Assembly: GCF_004054195.1 (NCBI RefSeq)
Contig: NZ_SBIW01000003.1
Coordinates: forward strand, 620,001-684,000
DNA: 64,000 nucleotides
Source of the DNA: Mucilaginibacter gilvus
GTDB lineage: Bacteria > Bacteroidota > Bacteroidia > Sphingobacteriales > Sphingobacteriaceae
Direction of reading: 5' to 3'
A program made the translations under genes and the position numbers. Position 1 is the first letter of the stretch, and each line of letters starts with the position of its first letter. This document shows positions 40,625 through 49,469 of the stretch, in pieces. The notes under the pieces were generated by a model. It did not search any database, was not told the origin of the DNA, and saw nothing but the letters and a program-made list of their open reading frames with translations.

Positions 40625-40708
40625 AAAATTTGGAATTGCTAAGTTTATTAGTAATTTTATGCTCATAAAGTTAGTAATTATTTTTTAACCGGCAAATTTT
40701 TTTATCAA

Positions 40709-41074
40709 ATGAAGAGGTTCGTTTATATCATCACCGACAGGAACAGGAAAAATTTACATGTAGGCATGTGTACAGACCTGTTAAAAACCCTAAAATTTTA
40801 TGGCGAGATGCCAACGTTGTTTTTCGATAGCGCGCAGCAGTTAAACCGTTTGGTTTACTTTGAGGAGATCAATACCGAGGAGCAGGCCATGGAACGCTTT
40901 AAACTGGTAAGCACTTTTACCCGCCCACAAAAAGAAAAGATGATACGCCCCGTAAACCCGGATTGGATAGACCTTACTATAGGCCTCAACTACGAAAGCG
41001 GCCAAAAAATAAGGCCATCCGTTTTTGCCGGACGGCCTTCTATACAACCTATGCGCAGGGCGGTTACTTTTTAA
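40709..41074 (+). CDS. GIY-YIG-like (divergent) endonuclease-fold protein
   Basis: A 121-residue protein whose start (RFVYIITDRNRKNLHVGMC) resembles the GIY-YIG core of UvrC-type nucleases, with VYIIT for GIY/YVY and LHVGMC for YIG. The conserved catalytic Arg and Glu can be placed only tentatively (FEEINTEEQAMER), so activity is uncertain. Such proteins are common in Bacteroidota next to repair or repressor genes. It diverges from the LexA-like repressor, a context that fits DNA-damage control. Its last ~11 bp overlap msrB convergently. Confidence 0.65.
   Translation: MKRFVYIITDRNRKNLHVGMCTDLLKTLKFYGEMPTLFFDSAQQLNRLVYFEEINTEEQAMERFKLVSTFTRPQKEKMIRPVNPDWIDLTIGLNYESGQKIRPSVFAGRPSIQPMRRAVTF
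41003..41039 (-). terminator. Terminator of msrB embedded in the GIY-YIG-like coding region
   Basis: On the minus strand AAGGCCGTCCG and CGGATGGCCTT (one mismatch) form a stem with a 7-nt loop, then TTATTTTTT. It lies 25 bp past the msrB stop and inside the 3' end of the opposite gene. Confidence 0.75.
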
Positions 41075-41552
41075 CAAATTTTAACGCGCCCGAGTTCATG
41101 CAGAAGCGTTTGCCGCCACGGTCGGCAGGGCCATCGTCAAACACGTGGCCAAGGTGCAGCCCGGTGCTTTTTTCTATGACCTCATCGCGGCTCATGCCGT
41201 AGCTGTTATCGGTCACAACTTCTACCTTACCAGCGTCAACCGCTTTTACAAAGCTTGGCCAGCCGGTGCCGCTGTCGAACTTATCGGCAGAACTAAATAA
41301 TACATCGCCGGTAGCGGCGCTTACGTAAACGCCTTTTTGGTGGTTATCGTAATAATCGTTCTTGTAAGGCGTCTCGGTGCCGCTTTCTACCATAATGTGG
41401 TATTGGTTCGGCGTTAATACCTTTTTCCATTCGGCTGCCGGTTTACTTTTTGTACGGCTTGCGCTTGGTTTTTTGGTTTGCCCGCTAATGTTCTGGCAAC
41501 TGATGATGCCGAATATACTTACGATCAGTATCGCTAAAATTGATTTTTTCAT
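41064..41552 (-). CDS. msrB: Peptide methionine-(R)-S-oxide reductase, lipoprotein form
   Basis: A 162-residue enzyme that reduces oxidised methionine in proteins. A lipoprotein signal peptide ends IISC near residue 19. The MsrB domain runs from about residue 45: VESGTETPYKNDYYDNHQKG, SGTGWPSFVKAV, HLGHVFDDGP and RFCMNSGALKF with the catalytic cysteine. The two CxxC pairs that hold structural zinc in many MsrB enzymes are absent (GVYVSAATGDVLF lacks them). Predicted location is the cell envelope, protecting exported proteins from oxidation. Confidence 0.93.
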   Translation of the reverse strand: MKKSILAILIVSIFGIISCQNISGQTKKPSASRTKSKPAAEWKKVLTPNQYHIMVESGTETPYKNDYYDNHQKGVYVSAATGDVLFSSADKFDSGTGWPSFVKAVDAGKVEVVTDNSYGMSRDEVIEKSTGLHLGHVFDDGPADRGGKRFCMNSGALKFVKK

Positions 41553-41916
41553 GGTTCTTTTAATTTTCTGGTTTCTGTTAAGCTAATTTTTAATTACGCT
41601 TTGCTGTATAAATTTACGAAATATTGTGCCAAAGCGTTTGTCATCTCTTGGTCGTAATAAACCGGCGTTCCTTACAATGTTTTTTATAAAATCTATAAAA
41701 AAGATTGCGGGTTTGCGAGCTTGGCTGATGGAGTTTCAATCTGGAGATTTCATGAAGTCATCTATTGATAACCGTCAACGCGGACGCTGATAAATTTTAC
41801 AGTCAGGCGTGGACGCCTGACCGGGCGGGGGGATAAAATCTTTTTCAACCCAGTGCCATAGTTTTTATATTCTCGGCATAAAGAATTGCTTCGAATCCGG
41901 TGACGAAAATTGAAAT

Positions 41917-42228
41917 TCATGTCGCCGATTTGAGTATCCAACACTTATATAATTTACTTTTTTTTAAAGGATATATAAATGACGTATCATCACCATCTAT
42001 TGAGAAATAAATTTTGATTTTATCTTTATCAAAATAAAAAGGCCCTCTTGTCGCATCTAAATTCAAACTGTGATTTAAATCACTTTTTTTATCGTATATA
42101 ATATTGTCATCAAATTTAAGTGTAGCGCGTTTTTTAAAATCCCCATAAACATTAGCGTAGATGACATTTTTACAATGTTGCTTTTGGTTACACGAAATGC
42201 AAAAAATTAAAAACAGGCTATTGAGCAT
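41917..42228 (-). CDS. Small lipoprotein of unknown function
   Basis: A 103-residue AT-rich gene product. The N-terminus MLNSLFLIFCISCNQKQHC is a lipoprotein signal with a cysteine at about residue 13. The mature part is charged and beta-rich (IYFSIDGDDTSFIYPLKKSK). No family is recognised. It overlaps the end of the broken gene at 42218-42468 by 11 bp in another frame. The low GC compared with neighbours suggests acquisition from elsewhere. It could be an immunity-type lipoprotein, which is speculation. Confidence 0.5.
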   Translation of the reverse strand: MLNSLFLIFCISCNQKQHCKNVIYANVYGDFKKRATLKFDDNIIYDKKSDLNHSLNLDATRGPFYFDKDKIKIYFSIDGDDTSFIYPLKKSKLYKCWILKSAT

Positions 42229-42468
42229 TATTAGCAGTTGGTGGTGTCGCGGGTCTCCCATATTGATTGTTTATTTGATGGTTGATAATGTTATTGAATA
42301 TGCCTGACCATAACTGATTTGTATCAACATAAGTACTGTTTGATCCAAATGTCACTGCTGGTTGCGGACGGTTCATTAGGTTCATGCCGTAATATCCATT
42401 TAATTGTTTTTGTGACCCCACATGAAATTGTTGGCAATTGGCCCGTAATCGTAACCCTCATTGGGCAT
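42218..42468 (-). pseudogene. Possible frameshifted small gene
   Basis: From an ATG at 42468 the frame reads MPNEGYDYGPIANNF and then stops after GHKNN. The frame shifted by one base continues VGSQKQLNGYYGMNLMNRPQ through NQLWSGIFNNIINHQINNQY to a TAG at 42218. Restoring one base near the GGGG run at about 42416-42420 would give an ~83-residue protein. It sits between two small lipoprotein genes and has no recognised domain; it might be the tail of a lost longer gene. Confidence 0.35.
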
Positions 42469-42508
42469 ATCCGTAGGCGAATTGGGTGGACGCCTGAATG
42501 GGCGGATT

Positions 42509-42934
42509 TTACTTGTTTGCAAGAAAACACAATCCTTTTATATTATCTCCGTGATATAGAGCAGTTATTGAATCTCTTTCCAAGCAAATAGAAGTAGAAT
42601 CATCATATCCGAAACAATTAACGTGTAAAGATACCGGTATAATTACATTTCCAATTTTAACTTCTCCTGTCTGCGAATGTAATTTAAACTCATAGTAATG
42701 ATTTTGGATTATACTTTTACAAAGCAGATTTTTATCTTTTTTTGATACAATTTTAAAAAGTGAATCCCCTTTGCGTGCATAAATCAAGTAGTAGGAATTA
42801 ATAGAGTCAATCTTATAAACGTTGTATTTATAATCCTTTTTATTTTTAATTCCACTCCGATTCGAATTCATGTTTGACCGAACGGTACATCCTGAAAGGA
42901 ATGCAATAATCGATATTATCGAAAATAACTTCAT
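42509..42934 (-). CDS. Small lipoprotein of unknown function
   Basis: A 141-residue lipoprotein. The signal peptide MKLFSIISIIAFLSGC ends in a lipobox (LSGC). The body is rich in Lys, Asn, Ser and Tyr (NKKDYKYNVYKIDSINSYYL; SLHVNCFGYDDSTSICLERD). I do not recognise a named family, although similar small lipoproteins accompany polymorphic-toxin loci in Bacteroidota (from memory). The gene is much more AT-rich than its neighbours. It is followed after 40 bp by the broken gene. Confidence 0.6.
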   Translation of the reverse strand: MKLFSIISIIAFLSGCTVRSNMNSNRSGIKNKKDYKYNVYKIDSINSYYLIYARKGDSLFKIVSKKDKNLLCKSIIQNHYYEFKLHSQTGEVKIGNVIIPVSLHVNCFGYDDSTSICLERDSITALYHGDNIKGLCFLANK

Positions 42935-43214
42935 AAATTTTATGATATTTCATCATTATGGTATCTTCCCATCCAAGCGTCCTCGCTTGAATGCAAAAAG
43001 CTTAAGCGTCCAGACTTAAATTACCAAATTAAAAGTAATTTTCCATAGTTAAATCTATGTCTGCAACGCTTCAACCGGCGATGGGTATGAATTTATACTC
43101 GTCAGCGTGGACAGCTAACTGGTCACCCCCCACAAGCTTTTTGTATTTAGGTGCTATTAACACAAAAGGATTGAGTTCTGTCTCAAATCTCACATCTAAT
43201 ATCTCACATCTAAC

Positions 43215-46200
43215 TTACCATCCCGGGGTAAAGTTGAAACCAAATACCGGTTTCTTTACGTCCTTGCGGTTGAAAGGGAAGGCATAGTATGGTTCCAATA
43301 CAAAAGCCCCAAATACGTTTATCCTTAATGATATACCCGCGCTAAAGGCCGGTACACGCGATACCGTGTAAACGGTTGTAGGTTGCCCCGTGGTTTGGTC
43401 CGGAACTGTTGCGGTTGATAAAATATCCGGCTCTGTTTTAAACAGGGTGATCTTATCGCCTTTGTTCCAGGCTAACCCGGCATCAAAAAATAAATTCAGA
43501 TCGGAGAAGAGAAATTTGGATGGTATTACCGATAATTTTTCCGGCCCGGTAAATGGCAGGCGGATCTCAAAGTTTGCTACCGCTATACGGCTACCATTAA
43601 GCTGGTTGCTATTCCATAGGCTGGTATTGGAGGTAGTGGTGGCATTGTTGGTGTAAAGATCGTAACCGCGTACAAGCCATGGGTAACTAACCGAAAGCGG
43701 ATAAAAATTGTTGGCATCATCACCAAAACGGCCGGTACCGTAAAACCTTGCCGCAAAAGTAATTGGCTGCACTCTTACATATTTGCGCAGATCGATATTA
43801 GGAGCGTAATATTTGTAGGTGCCAAAGTTATAGTCTATACCGAGTTTAAACCGGTAGCCACCAAGCGGAGCGGCTATACCAAAGTAAGAATCGTCGCCGG
43901 TGAGGGAGGTACCTATAGTATACGTACTAAACGGGCGGTAATCATACCCGGTTTCGGCCTGGTATTGTTCGCGGGTTATTTTGTGTTTTTTAAAGTCGAT
44001 AGGCTGGTAATATGTACCGGTGGCATCGGTAACAGGGAGGATATAGGTGCTGTAGCGATCGATACGGAAGCTGCTGCGTGCCGCGCTTGCGCCAATTTCG
44101 TATCGTAGCTGCTTGGATATTGGGTACTGCACAAAGCCCTGTACCGCGTCCTGGAAAATGCGGATGATGTCGGTATGCTGGTCTAATACATTTGTCGGTT
44201 TTCCCTGGTAATCAATAGTAGCAGCACTAATGCCATAATTGCCAAACTGGTAGGGGATATGCGAGAGCCCGAAACCCCAGTTCCAACGGCCTTCCTGGTT
44301 AATGTAAATGCCCTGCGCGCCAAAATCATAAACCTCGCCATTTACCGATGCGCTGGCGTAGATCTGGTTTCGGCCCAAAATATCGCTGAATACGCCCACA
44401 ATGCCGCTGGATAAGCCGGTACCATAGGTGCCTACCTGCGCGCCAACGCCATTGCTGGCCAGTGCATCAAGCTTAAATTTTGGCTTGTATGCTATGCTGT
44501 GGATAGAATCGGCAGATAGTTTTGGGTAGGCCAAAAAGTTGTTCAGGTTTGCGTTTATCAGGTCTACTCCAACCGCGCGGGTAGGGGGCAGCATGGCAAC
44601 ATCAAAATTGGTGGTACCACCGTCAACTACAAGCGGCGTAAATTCAGATGCCTTTGCGTTGTAGACGGTGTATTTTTGAGCGCGGTAGTACGAGTAGATG
44701 ATATCATCGTTTGCCGAGATGCTAAGCGCCGGAGAAAATTCTGTAATACCGCAAATACCGGTAAACAGATCTGTCATTTGCTCCACCTTGGCCGATGCTA
44801 AAGTATAGCGGTACAAGTTGCGGAAACCATCGCGGTTGCTCAGGAAGTAAACCTGCGTACCATCCGCAGAGTACAACGGGTTGAGGTTATTGGCGTGGTT
44901 AAATATTTTGATATCGGTAATTTTACCGGTAGCGATATCCAGCTCGGCCAGGTTAAAGGTGATTTCCTGCGATAATACCTGGTCGTAAGTTCCGCGGTCG
45001 CTGGCGTAAATGATCTTTTTACCATCTCTCGAAAAGGTAGGCTGGTAATCTGAGTATTTATCGTTGGTGAGCTGTTTTACGGTTTTTGTATCGAAGTTAT
45101 ACAGGTACAGATCGCCCTGTCCCTCGGATAAGCCCTGGAACGCTATGTTCTTACCATCGGGCGACCAGGTTAGGTTACTAAACTGCTCCGCCTTGCCCAT
45201 CGAAATATCGTTCAGCACGGTACCATTGGGCACGGCAACAACCAGCATCCGGTTTCGGCCTTTGCTGAATACGCTAAAGGCAAACTTCTTGCTATCCGGC
45301 GACCATGCGCCTGCCGATTCGATAAAATTGAATTCATCCACATGCGAATTGGCGGTTTTACTGGTGAGTCGCTTAATGATCCGGCCCGTTCGGGCATCGG
45401 AGAGATAGAGATCGATACTAAATAAATTTTTGGACGACAGGAAGGCGATGTACCGCCCGTCCGGGCTTACGGATGGGGCCACCGTCATATCGCCGCCTAT
45501 TTTATCGTCGATAACTCTCAGGCCGACCGGTTTCTGCACCGTATCCTTTAAAAATGGTTTATAGGTGTTTTCTATCGAGTTTTTCCAAAGGCGCGACAAC
45601 GTTTTATCATCATACCCCAGGGTGCGCCTTATACCATATTGCAAGCCAAAACGTGCCGTGTTTTTAAAGAACGGTACAATAATGGTATCGCCATAAGTAG
45701 ACCCAAGGAACGACCAGAACGCCTCGCCATAACGGTAAGGGAAGTATTTATTGCCGTTGGTTAAGGCTTCTACCGTCGGGATATCGTGGTTGAGATAGGC
45801 ATCGCGCATCCACATGGCGGTGTAGGCATCTTTTTTACCCAGCGAAAGGTATTCTGCCATACCTTCCACCATCCAAAGCGGGATATTGCCAATGTTTTCA
45901 AAGTTGGAAGAATCGCGACCTAACAGCATGTGATACTGGAAAGCGTGAACCAATTCGTGCCCCAAAACGTGGCGGGTGGTTTGGTTGGTTTCCATCACCG
46001 GCATCACTACCCGGTTTTTAAGTCCTTCGGTAATACCGCCCGTACCTACGCTGATCTCTCCATCGATGGCGGTTGTCTGCTGAAAATCAGGGTGGTTGGC
46101 GTATAGGATAATGGGGTTAGGTTTGGCAAAAGTATCGCGAAACACTTGCTGATGAAGCGTATACCATAACTCGGCTTCCTGCGCAAAACGTTTCATCATA

Positions 46201-46388
46201 CTATCATTTTTTATGTAATAGTAGATCTCGAAATGCGGTGTTTTATAAACCTTAAAATCCAGTTTTTTATACCTTACCTTATTTTGCCCAAAGTATTGCG
46301 CTTTGGCCTGCGGGCTAAACAATAAAGCTGCGGCCAGCAAAAACAATACGAACGGAAGTTTTATTGCGAATGGGTAACGTTTATTCAT
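43215..46388 (-). CDS. Large exported protein: peptidase-MA-like domain, PD40 propeller and outer membrane barrel
   Basis: A 1057-residue secreted multi-domain protein. After the signal peptide (ending PQAKAQ near residue 31) comes a gluzincin-type domain with the zinc motif HELVHAFQYH near residue 143 and the downstream glutamate in WMVEGMAEYLSLG. Residues about 310-560 hold WD40-like PD40 propeller repeats (APSVSPDGRYIAFLSS, LTWSPDGKNIAFQGL, PTFSRDGKKIIYASDRG). The last ~400 residues are a beta-barrel ending in aromatic strands (KPVFGFNFTPGW), similar to surface-antigen/BamA-like barrels. It is probably an outer membrane protein that exposes its protease and propeller part. Role unknown. 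Confidence 0.85.
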   Translation of the reverse strand: MNKRYPFAIKLPFVLFLLAAALLFSPQAKAQYFGQNKVRYKKLDFKVYKTPHFEIYYYIKNDSMMKRFAQEAELWYTLHQQVFRDTFAKPNPIILYANHPDFQQTTAIDGEISVGTGGITEGLKNRVVMPVMETNQTTRHVLGHELVHAFQYHMLLGRDSSNFENIGNIPLWMVEGMAEYLSLGKKDAYTAMWMRDAYLNHDIPTVEALTNGNKYFPYRYGEAFWSFLGSTYGDTIIVPFFKNTARFGLQYGIRRTLGYDDKTLSRLWKNSIENTYKPFLKDTVQKPVGLRVIDDKIGGDMTVAPSVSPDGRYIAFLSSKNLFSIDLYLSDARTGRIIKRLTSKTANSHVDEFNFIESAGAWSPDSKKFAFSVFSKGRNRMLVVAVPNGTVLNDISMGKAEQFSNLTWSPDGKNIAFQGLSEGQGDLYLYNFDTKTVKQLTNDKYSDYQPTFSRDGKKIIYASDRGTYDQVLSQEITFNLAELDIATGKITDIKIFNHANNLNPLYSADGTQVYFLSNRDGFRNLYRYTLASAKVEQMTDLFTGICGITEFSPALSISANDDIIYSYYRAQKYTVYNAKASEFTPLVVDGGTTNFDVAMLPPTRAVGVDLINANLNNFLAYPKLSADSIHSIAYKPKFKLDALASNGVGAQVGTYGTGLSSGIVGVFSDILGRNQIYASASVNGEVYDFGAQGIYINQEGRWNWGFGLSHIPYQFGNYGISAATIDYQGKPTNVLDQHTDIIRIFQDAVQGFVQYPISKQLRYEIGASAARSSFRIDRYSTYILPVTDATGTYYQPIDFKKHKITREQYQAETGYDYRPFSTYTIGTSLTGDDSYFGIAAPLGGYRFKLGIDYNFGTYKYYAPNIDLRKYVRVQPITFAARFYGTGRFGDDANNFYPLSVSYPWLVRGYDLYTNNATTTSNTSLWNSNQLNGSRIAVANFEIRLPFTGPEKLSVIPSKFLFSDLNLFFDAGLAWNKGDKITLFKTEPDILSTATVPDQTTGQPTTVYTVSRVPAFSAGISLRINVFGAFVLEPYYAFPFNRKDVKKPVFGFNFTPGW

Positions 46389-46454
46389 AAAGTCGACTTA
46401 AGAATATTGCGTAATTTAATTAAAAGCCTGCTGAATGCCAAACGCAGAAATTTA

Positions 46455-48785
46455 CTATTTATTAGGTGTAGGCGGAATATTCTCGGGGTTTTCCTCCGTA
46501 GCAGGGGCGGGCACTACACCAGAGGTATCTACCGGCATATTTGTACTGTCGGTTTCGGTGGTATCCCGGCTGTACTGTTGCGGTGTTGGGCAGTTATATT
46601 CCTTGGTTATCTTTACCCATGGCTTCGGGAACGGTCCGTAGGTGTAGCCCGAATTAGCATCGGCGTAAACCTTTTCCATAAACTCGCCAAATATAGGCAG
46701 GGCTGTATGCGAACCTTCCCCGGTTTCGGATGTGGTGAAATGCACGCTCCTATCATCGGCACCTACCCAAATACCGGTTACCAGGTCCTTAGTAATCCCC
46801 ATGTACCAACCGTCTACATAATCGCTTGAGGTACCGGTTTTACCGCCGATCTGATTATTCTTCTTCCAAAGGCCAGGATACTCCCAAAGGGCCTGCGAAG
46901 TGCCGCCCGGTTCTTCCATACCGCCGCGGAACATGTAAAGCATAAGCCAGGCGGTTTCTTCGCTTAAAACCTGCTCGGTTTTCAGCGTAAATTCCTGTAT
47001 AATATCGCCTTTCTGATCGGTTATTTTGGTTACCAGCAATGGGTCTACTTTCTGACCCTTGTTCAGAAAAGTACTGTAAGCCCTTACCATTTCAAATACC
47101 GAAACATCGTTAGAACCCAATGATACCGATGGTACCGATTTCAGCGGACTTTCGATGCCGATCTTATGTGCGTACTGTACAATTTTATCCCAGCCCACAT
47201 GCTCGGTTACCTGCGCGGTTATCGAGTTAACCGATTTGCCCATCGCCCAGCGCAGCGACATCTCGCGGCCGGAGAAATTAAAATCGGCGTTATTGGGTTC
47301 CCAAACATCATCTTTACCGTTATCCTTAAATTTAATGCTTACGCGTTTATCGGTAAACTTATCGCAGGGGGTAAAGCCGTTATCTATAGCGGTAACGTAG
47401 GCGAATGGCTTAAAGGTGGATCCTGCCTGGCGTTTTGATTGGTTTACGTGGTCGTAATTAAAGTATTTATGGTCGATACCGCCAACCCAAACTTTGATCT
47501 TGCCTGTGGATGGCTCCATGGTCATCATCCCGGTATTGAGGATTTTGGTGTAGTATTTTATCGAATCTACGCTGCTGAAAGTGGTATCCTGGTCGCCTTT
47601 CCAGGTGAAAACGCTCATGCGTTTTTTGGTTTCGAAGTAGTTGTTTATCAGGGTAGTATCGCCGTTATATTTTTTGCTCAGTAGCTTGTATATCGGCAGC
47701 CTTTGCTCTGCTTTAAGCAGAAAATCTTTTATCTCTACGCCCTTGCTATCGCGCCATGGGTTTTTATCGCCCCATAGGTTGTTGAAACGCCTCTGCAGCA
47801 TCTTCATTTTATCGGCAACGGCATCTTCGGCGTATTGCTGTAGTTTGCTATCTATAGTGGTATAGATCTTCAGGCCATCCTCGTAAAGGTCGTATCCGTT
47901 GTCTTTACACCATTTATCCAGCCAGCGTTCTACCGCGTGGCGGATATACGAATCGCCCTGCCCAGTTTTATCTACATAGCTGCCGTCGAGCGTGATAGGC
48001 TGTTTGCTGCTGGTATCGTAGCCAACCTTGTTTAAGTAATTGTATTTCAGCATTTGCGCAAGTACCACATTGCGGCGCTCCTGTGCCCGCTGCGGATAAA
48101 CCCGCGGGTTATAGGTAGAGGTTGCCTTCAGCATGCCTATTAAAGTAGCGGCCTCGGCAGGGGTAACCTGGTTGGGCATTTTGTTGAAATACTTTAACGT
48201 AGCGGTTTTGATACCATACGAGTTATTGCCGAATGGAACTGTATTGAGGTAAAGCGTAAGGATCTGTTGTTTGGTATACTGATGCTCTATTTTATAGGCG
48301 GTGAGCCATTCTTTACATTTAAAAACAACCGTCTTTACTCCCGGGATATACTTTACCAATCCCTGCGATTTGCGTTTACGCGTGTTGAACAGGTTTTTTG
48401 CCAATTGCTGGGTAATGGTACTTGCGCCGCGGCGGTCGCCTTTTGCGGTTGATACCAGGCCGCTTACAAAACCGATAAAATCTACCCCGCCATGCTTATA
48501 AAAGCGCACATCCTCAGTAGCAACCAGCGCGTTAATGAGGTTGGGCGATATGTCCTTATATTCTACGGGAGAGCGGTTTTCTTTATAAAAACGACCTATC
48601 AGCTTGCCATCTGCCGTGTACACCTCGGATGCAAACTGCTGGGTAGGGGTTTTGATATCCCTCATATCGGGCGAATAGCCAAACAGCCAAAGAAAATTCA
48701 ATTCTATGGCACAGAAAAAGAGGATAACAAAGTAAACAAAGATGGTAAGGTATCTCAGGTATCGGTTTCTTATACTTCTGAACAT
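46455..48785 (-). CDS. mrcA: Penicillin-binding protein 1A (class A, transglycosylase/transpeptidase)
   Basis: A 776-residue inner-membrane peptidoglycan synthase. One membrane anchor (YLTIFVYFVILFFCAIE) precedes the GT51 glycosyltransferase domain with EDVRFYKHGGVD and RRGASTITQQLAKNLF. The transpeptidase domain shows the active-site serine in GSTFKPFAYV, the SxN motif in GKSVNSITA and KTGTSSDYVDGW. The tail is rich in Pro, Thr and Glu. I start at the ATG at 48785 (MFRSIRNRYLRY), which places the anchor near the N-terminus; upstream open frame to 48833 is likely not translated. Whether it is PBP1A or 1C-like is less certain than class A itself. Confidence 0.93.
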   Translation of the reverse strand: MFRSIRNRYLRYLTIFVYFVILFFCAIELNFLWLFGYSPDMRDIKTPTQQFASEVYTADGKLIGRFYKENRSPVEYKDISPNLINALVATEDVRFYKHGGVDFIGFVSGLVSTAKGDRRGASTITQQLAKNLFNTRKRKSQGLVKYIPGVKTVVFKCKEWLTAYKIEHQYTKQQILTLYLNTVPFGNNSYGIKTATLKYFNKMPNQVTPAEAATLIGMLKATSTYNPRVYPQRAQERRNVVLAQMLKYNYLNKVGYDTSSKQPITLDGSYVDKTGQGDSYIRHAVERWLDKWCKDNGYDLYEDGLKIYTTIDSKLQQYAEDAVADKMKMLQRRFNNLWGDKNPWRDSKGVEIKDFLLKAEQRLPIYKLLSKKYNGDTTLINNYFETKKRMSVFTWKGDQDTTFSSVDSIKYYTKILNTGMMTMEPSTGKIKVWVGGIDHKYFNYDHVNQSKRQAGSTFKPFAYVTAIDNGFTPCDKFTDKRVSIKFKDNGKDDVWEPNNADFNFSGREMSLRWAMGKSVNSITAQVTEHVGWDKIVQYAHKIGIESPLKSVPSVSLGSNDVSVFEMVRAYSTFLNKGQKVDPLLVTKITDQKGDIIQEFTLKTEQVLSEETAWLMLYMFRGGMEEPGGTSQALWEYPGLWKKNNQIGGKTGTSSDYVDGWYMGITKDLVTGIWVGADDRSVHFTTSETGEGSHTALPIFGEFMEKVYADANSGYTYGPFPKPWVKITKEYNCPTPQQYSRDTTETDSTNMPVDTSGVVPAPATEENPENIPPTPNK

Positions 48786-48915
48786 GGGGTAAAGATGGAA
48801 ATTTATGCAACTATTACCATAGCCGCGGCACAAAAAATTAACAACGCAATTTTATTAACTAAATTTTAATTTAATACGTTGCATGTTCATTTATTTTCTG
48901 CGCAGAGACAAATAA

Positions 48916-49464
48916 TTACGAAGCGCTGCCTTTATCCATTTCACGGCACACTTTTTCCAGCTCTTTTAACCTTTTAACTTGCCCGGGGCGGGGGTTGATA
49001 AAGGTGCGCACGCTTTTTACGAGGTCAAAAGCATCCTGATAAGTTGCACCAGCTTTGATAAGGTAGGCGATAGCCATGGTAGGGCCTCGGCCCAATCCCT
49101 GCCTGCAATGTACGTATACAGTGCCCCCTGCTTTGATCTCGTTATCCATAAAGGTGGCACCTTTCAAAAGTGTATCCAGATCGGGTGGTGTATTGTCTAC
49201 CGTAGGTAGGTGGAGATATTTAAAGCCTTCGTACTGCGCTTCGGTGTAAACCGAGTGGATGCGCATGTTTACAATTGCCGTTACCCCAAGGGCTTTTAAT
49301 TTTTTTAGGCCAATTAAGTTATACTGACTGCCGAGGAAGAGGTGGGCCGTGATCTGGCTGCGTTTAATGTTGGGCAGGCCATACACATAACGGTGCGTTA
49401 TATCTGCCATCTTCTGTAAAAAGATGTACGCAACCAAGGCCGAGCTTTTTATTTTGCTAAACAT
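48916..49464 (-). CDS. Dual-specificity phosphatase family protein
   Basis: A 182-residue cysteine phosphatase. The P-loop HCRQGLGRGPT carries the nucleophile cysteine and the arginine five residues on (C-x5-R-x-T). An upstream aspartate in VDNTPPDLDT may be the general acid. The N-terminal hydrophobic stretch (SALVAYIFLQKM) may associate with the membrane. I start at the ATG at 49464 (MFSKIKSSALV), five bases after the lipid kinase stop; the frame is open upstream inside that gene. Coupling to the lipid kinase suggests a role in phospholipid or phosphoinositide-like metabolism, which is inference. Confidence 0.85.
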   Translation of the reverse strand: MFSKIKSSALVAYIFLQKMADITHRYVYGLPNIKRSQITAHLFLGSQYNLIGLKKLKALGVTAIVNMRIHSVYTEAQYEGFKYLHLPTVDNTPPDLDTLLKGATFMDNEIKAGGTVYVHCRQGLGRGPTMAIAYLIKAGATYQDAFDLVKSVRTFINPRPGQVKRLKELEKVCREMDKGSAS

Positions 49465-49469
49465 TGTTT

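Larger units (their letters stand above)
41774..43119. repeat. Scattered short hairpin repeats with a GCGTGGACGC core
   Basis: Short palindromes occur at 41774-41790 (gtcaacgcggacgctga), 41803-41820 (tcaggcgtggacgcctga, perfect), 42483-42500, 42972-42990 (tccaagcgtcctcgcttga), 43002-43019 (ttaagcgtccagacttaa) and 43101-43119 (gtcagcgtggacagctaac). They surround the small lipoprotein genes of this AT-rich island. Confidence 0.65.
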
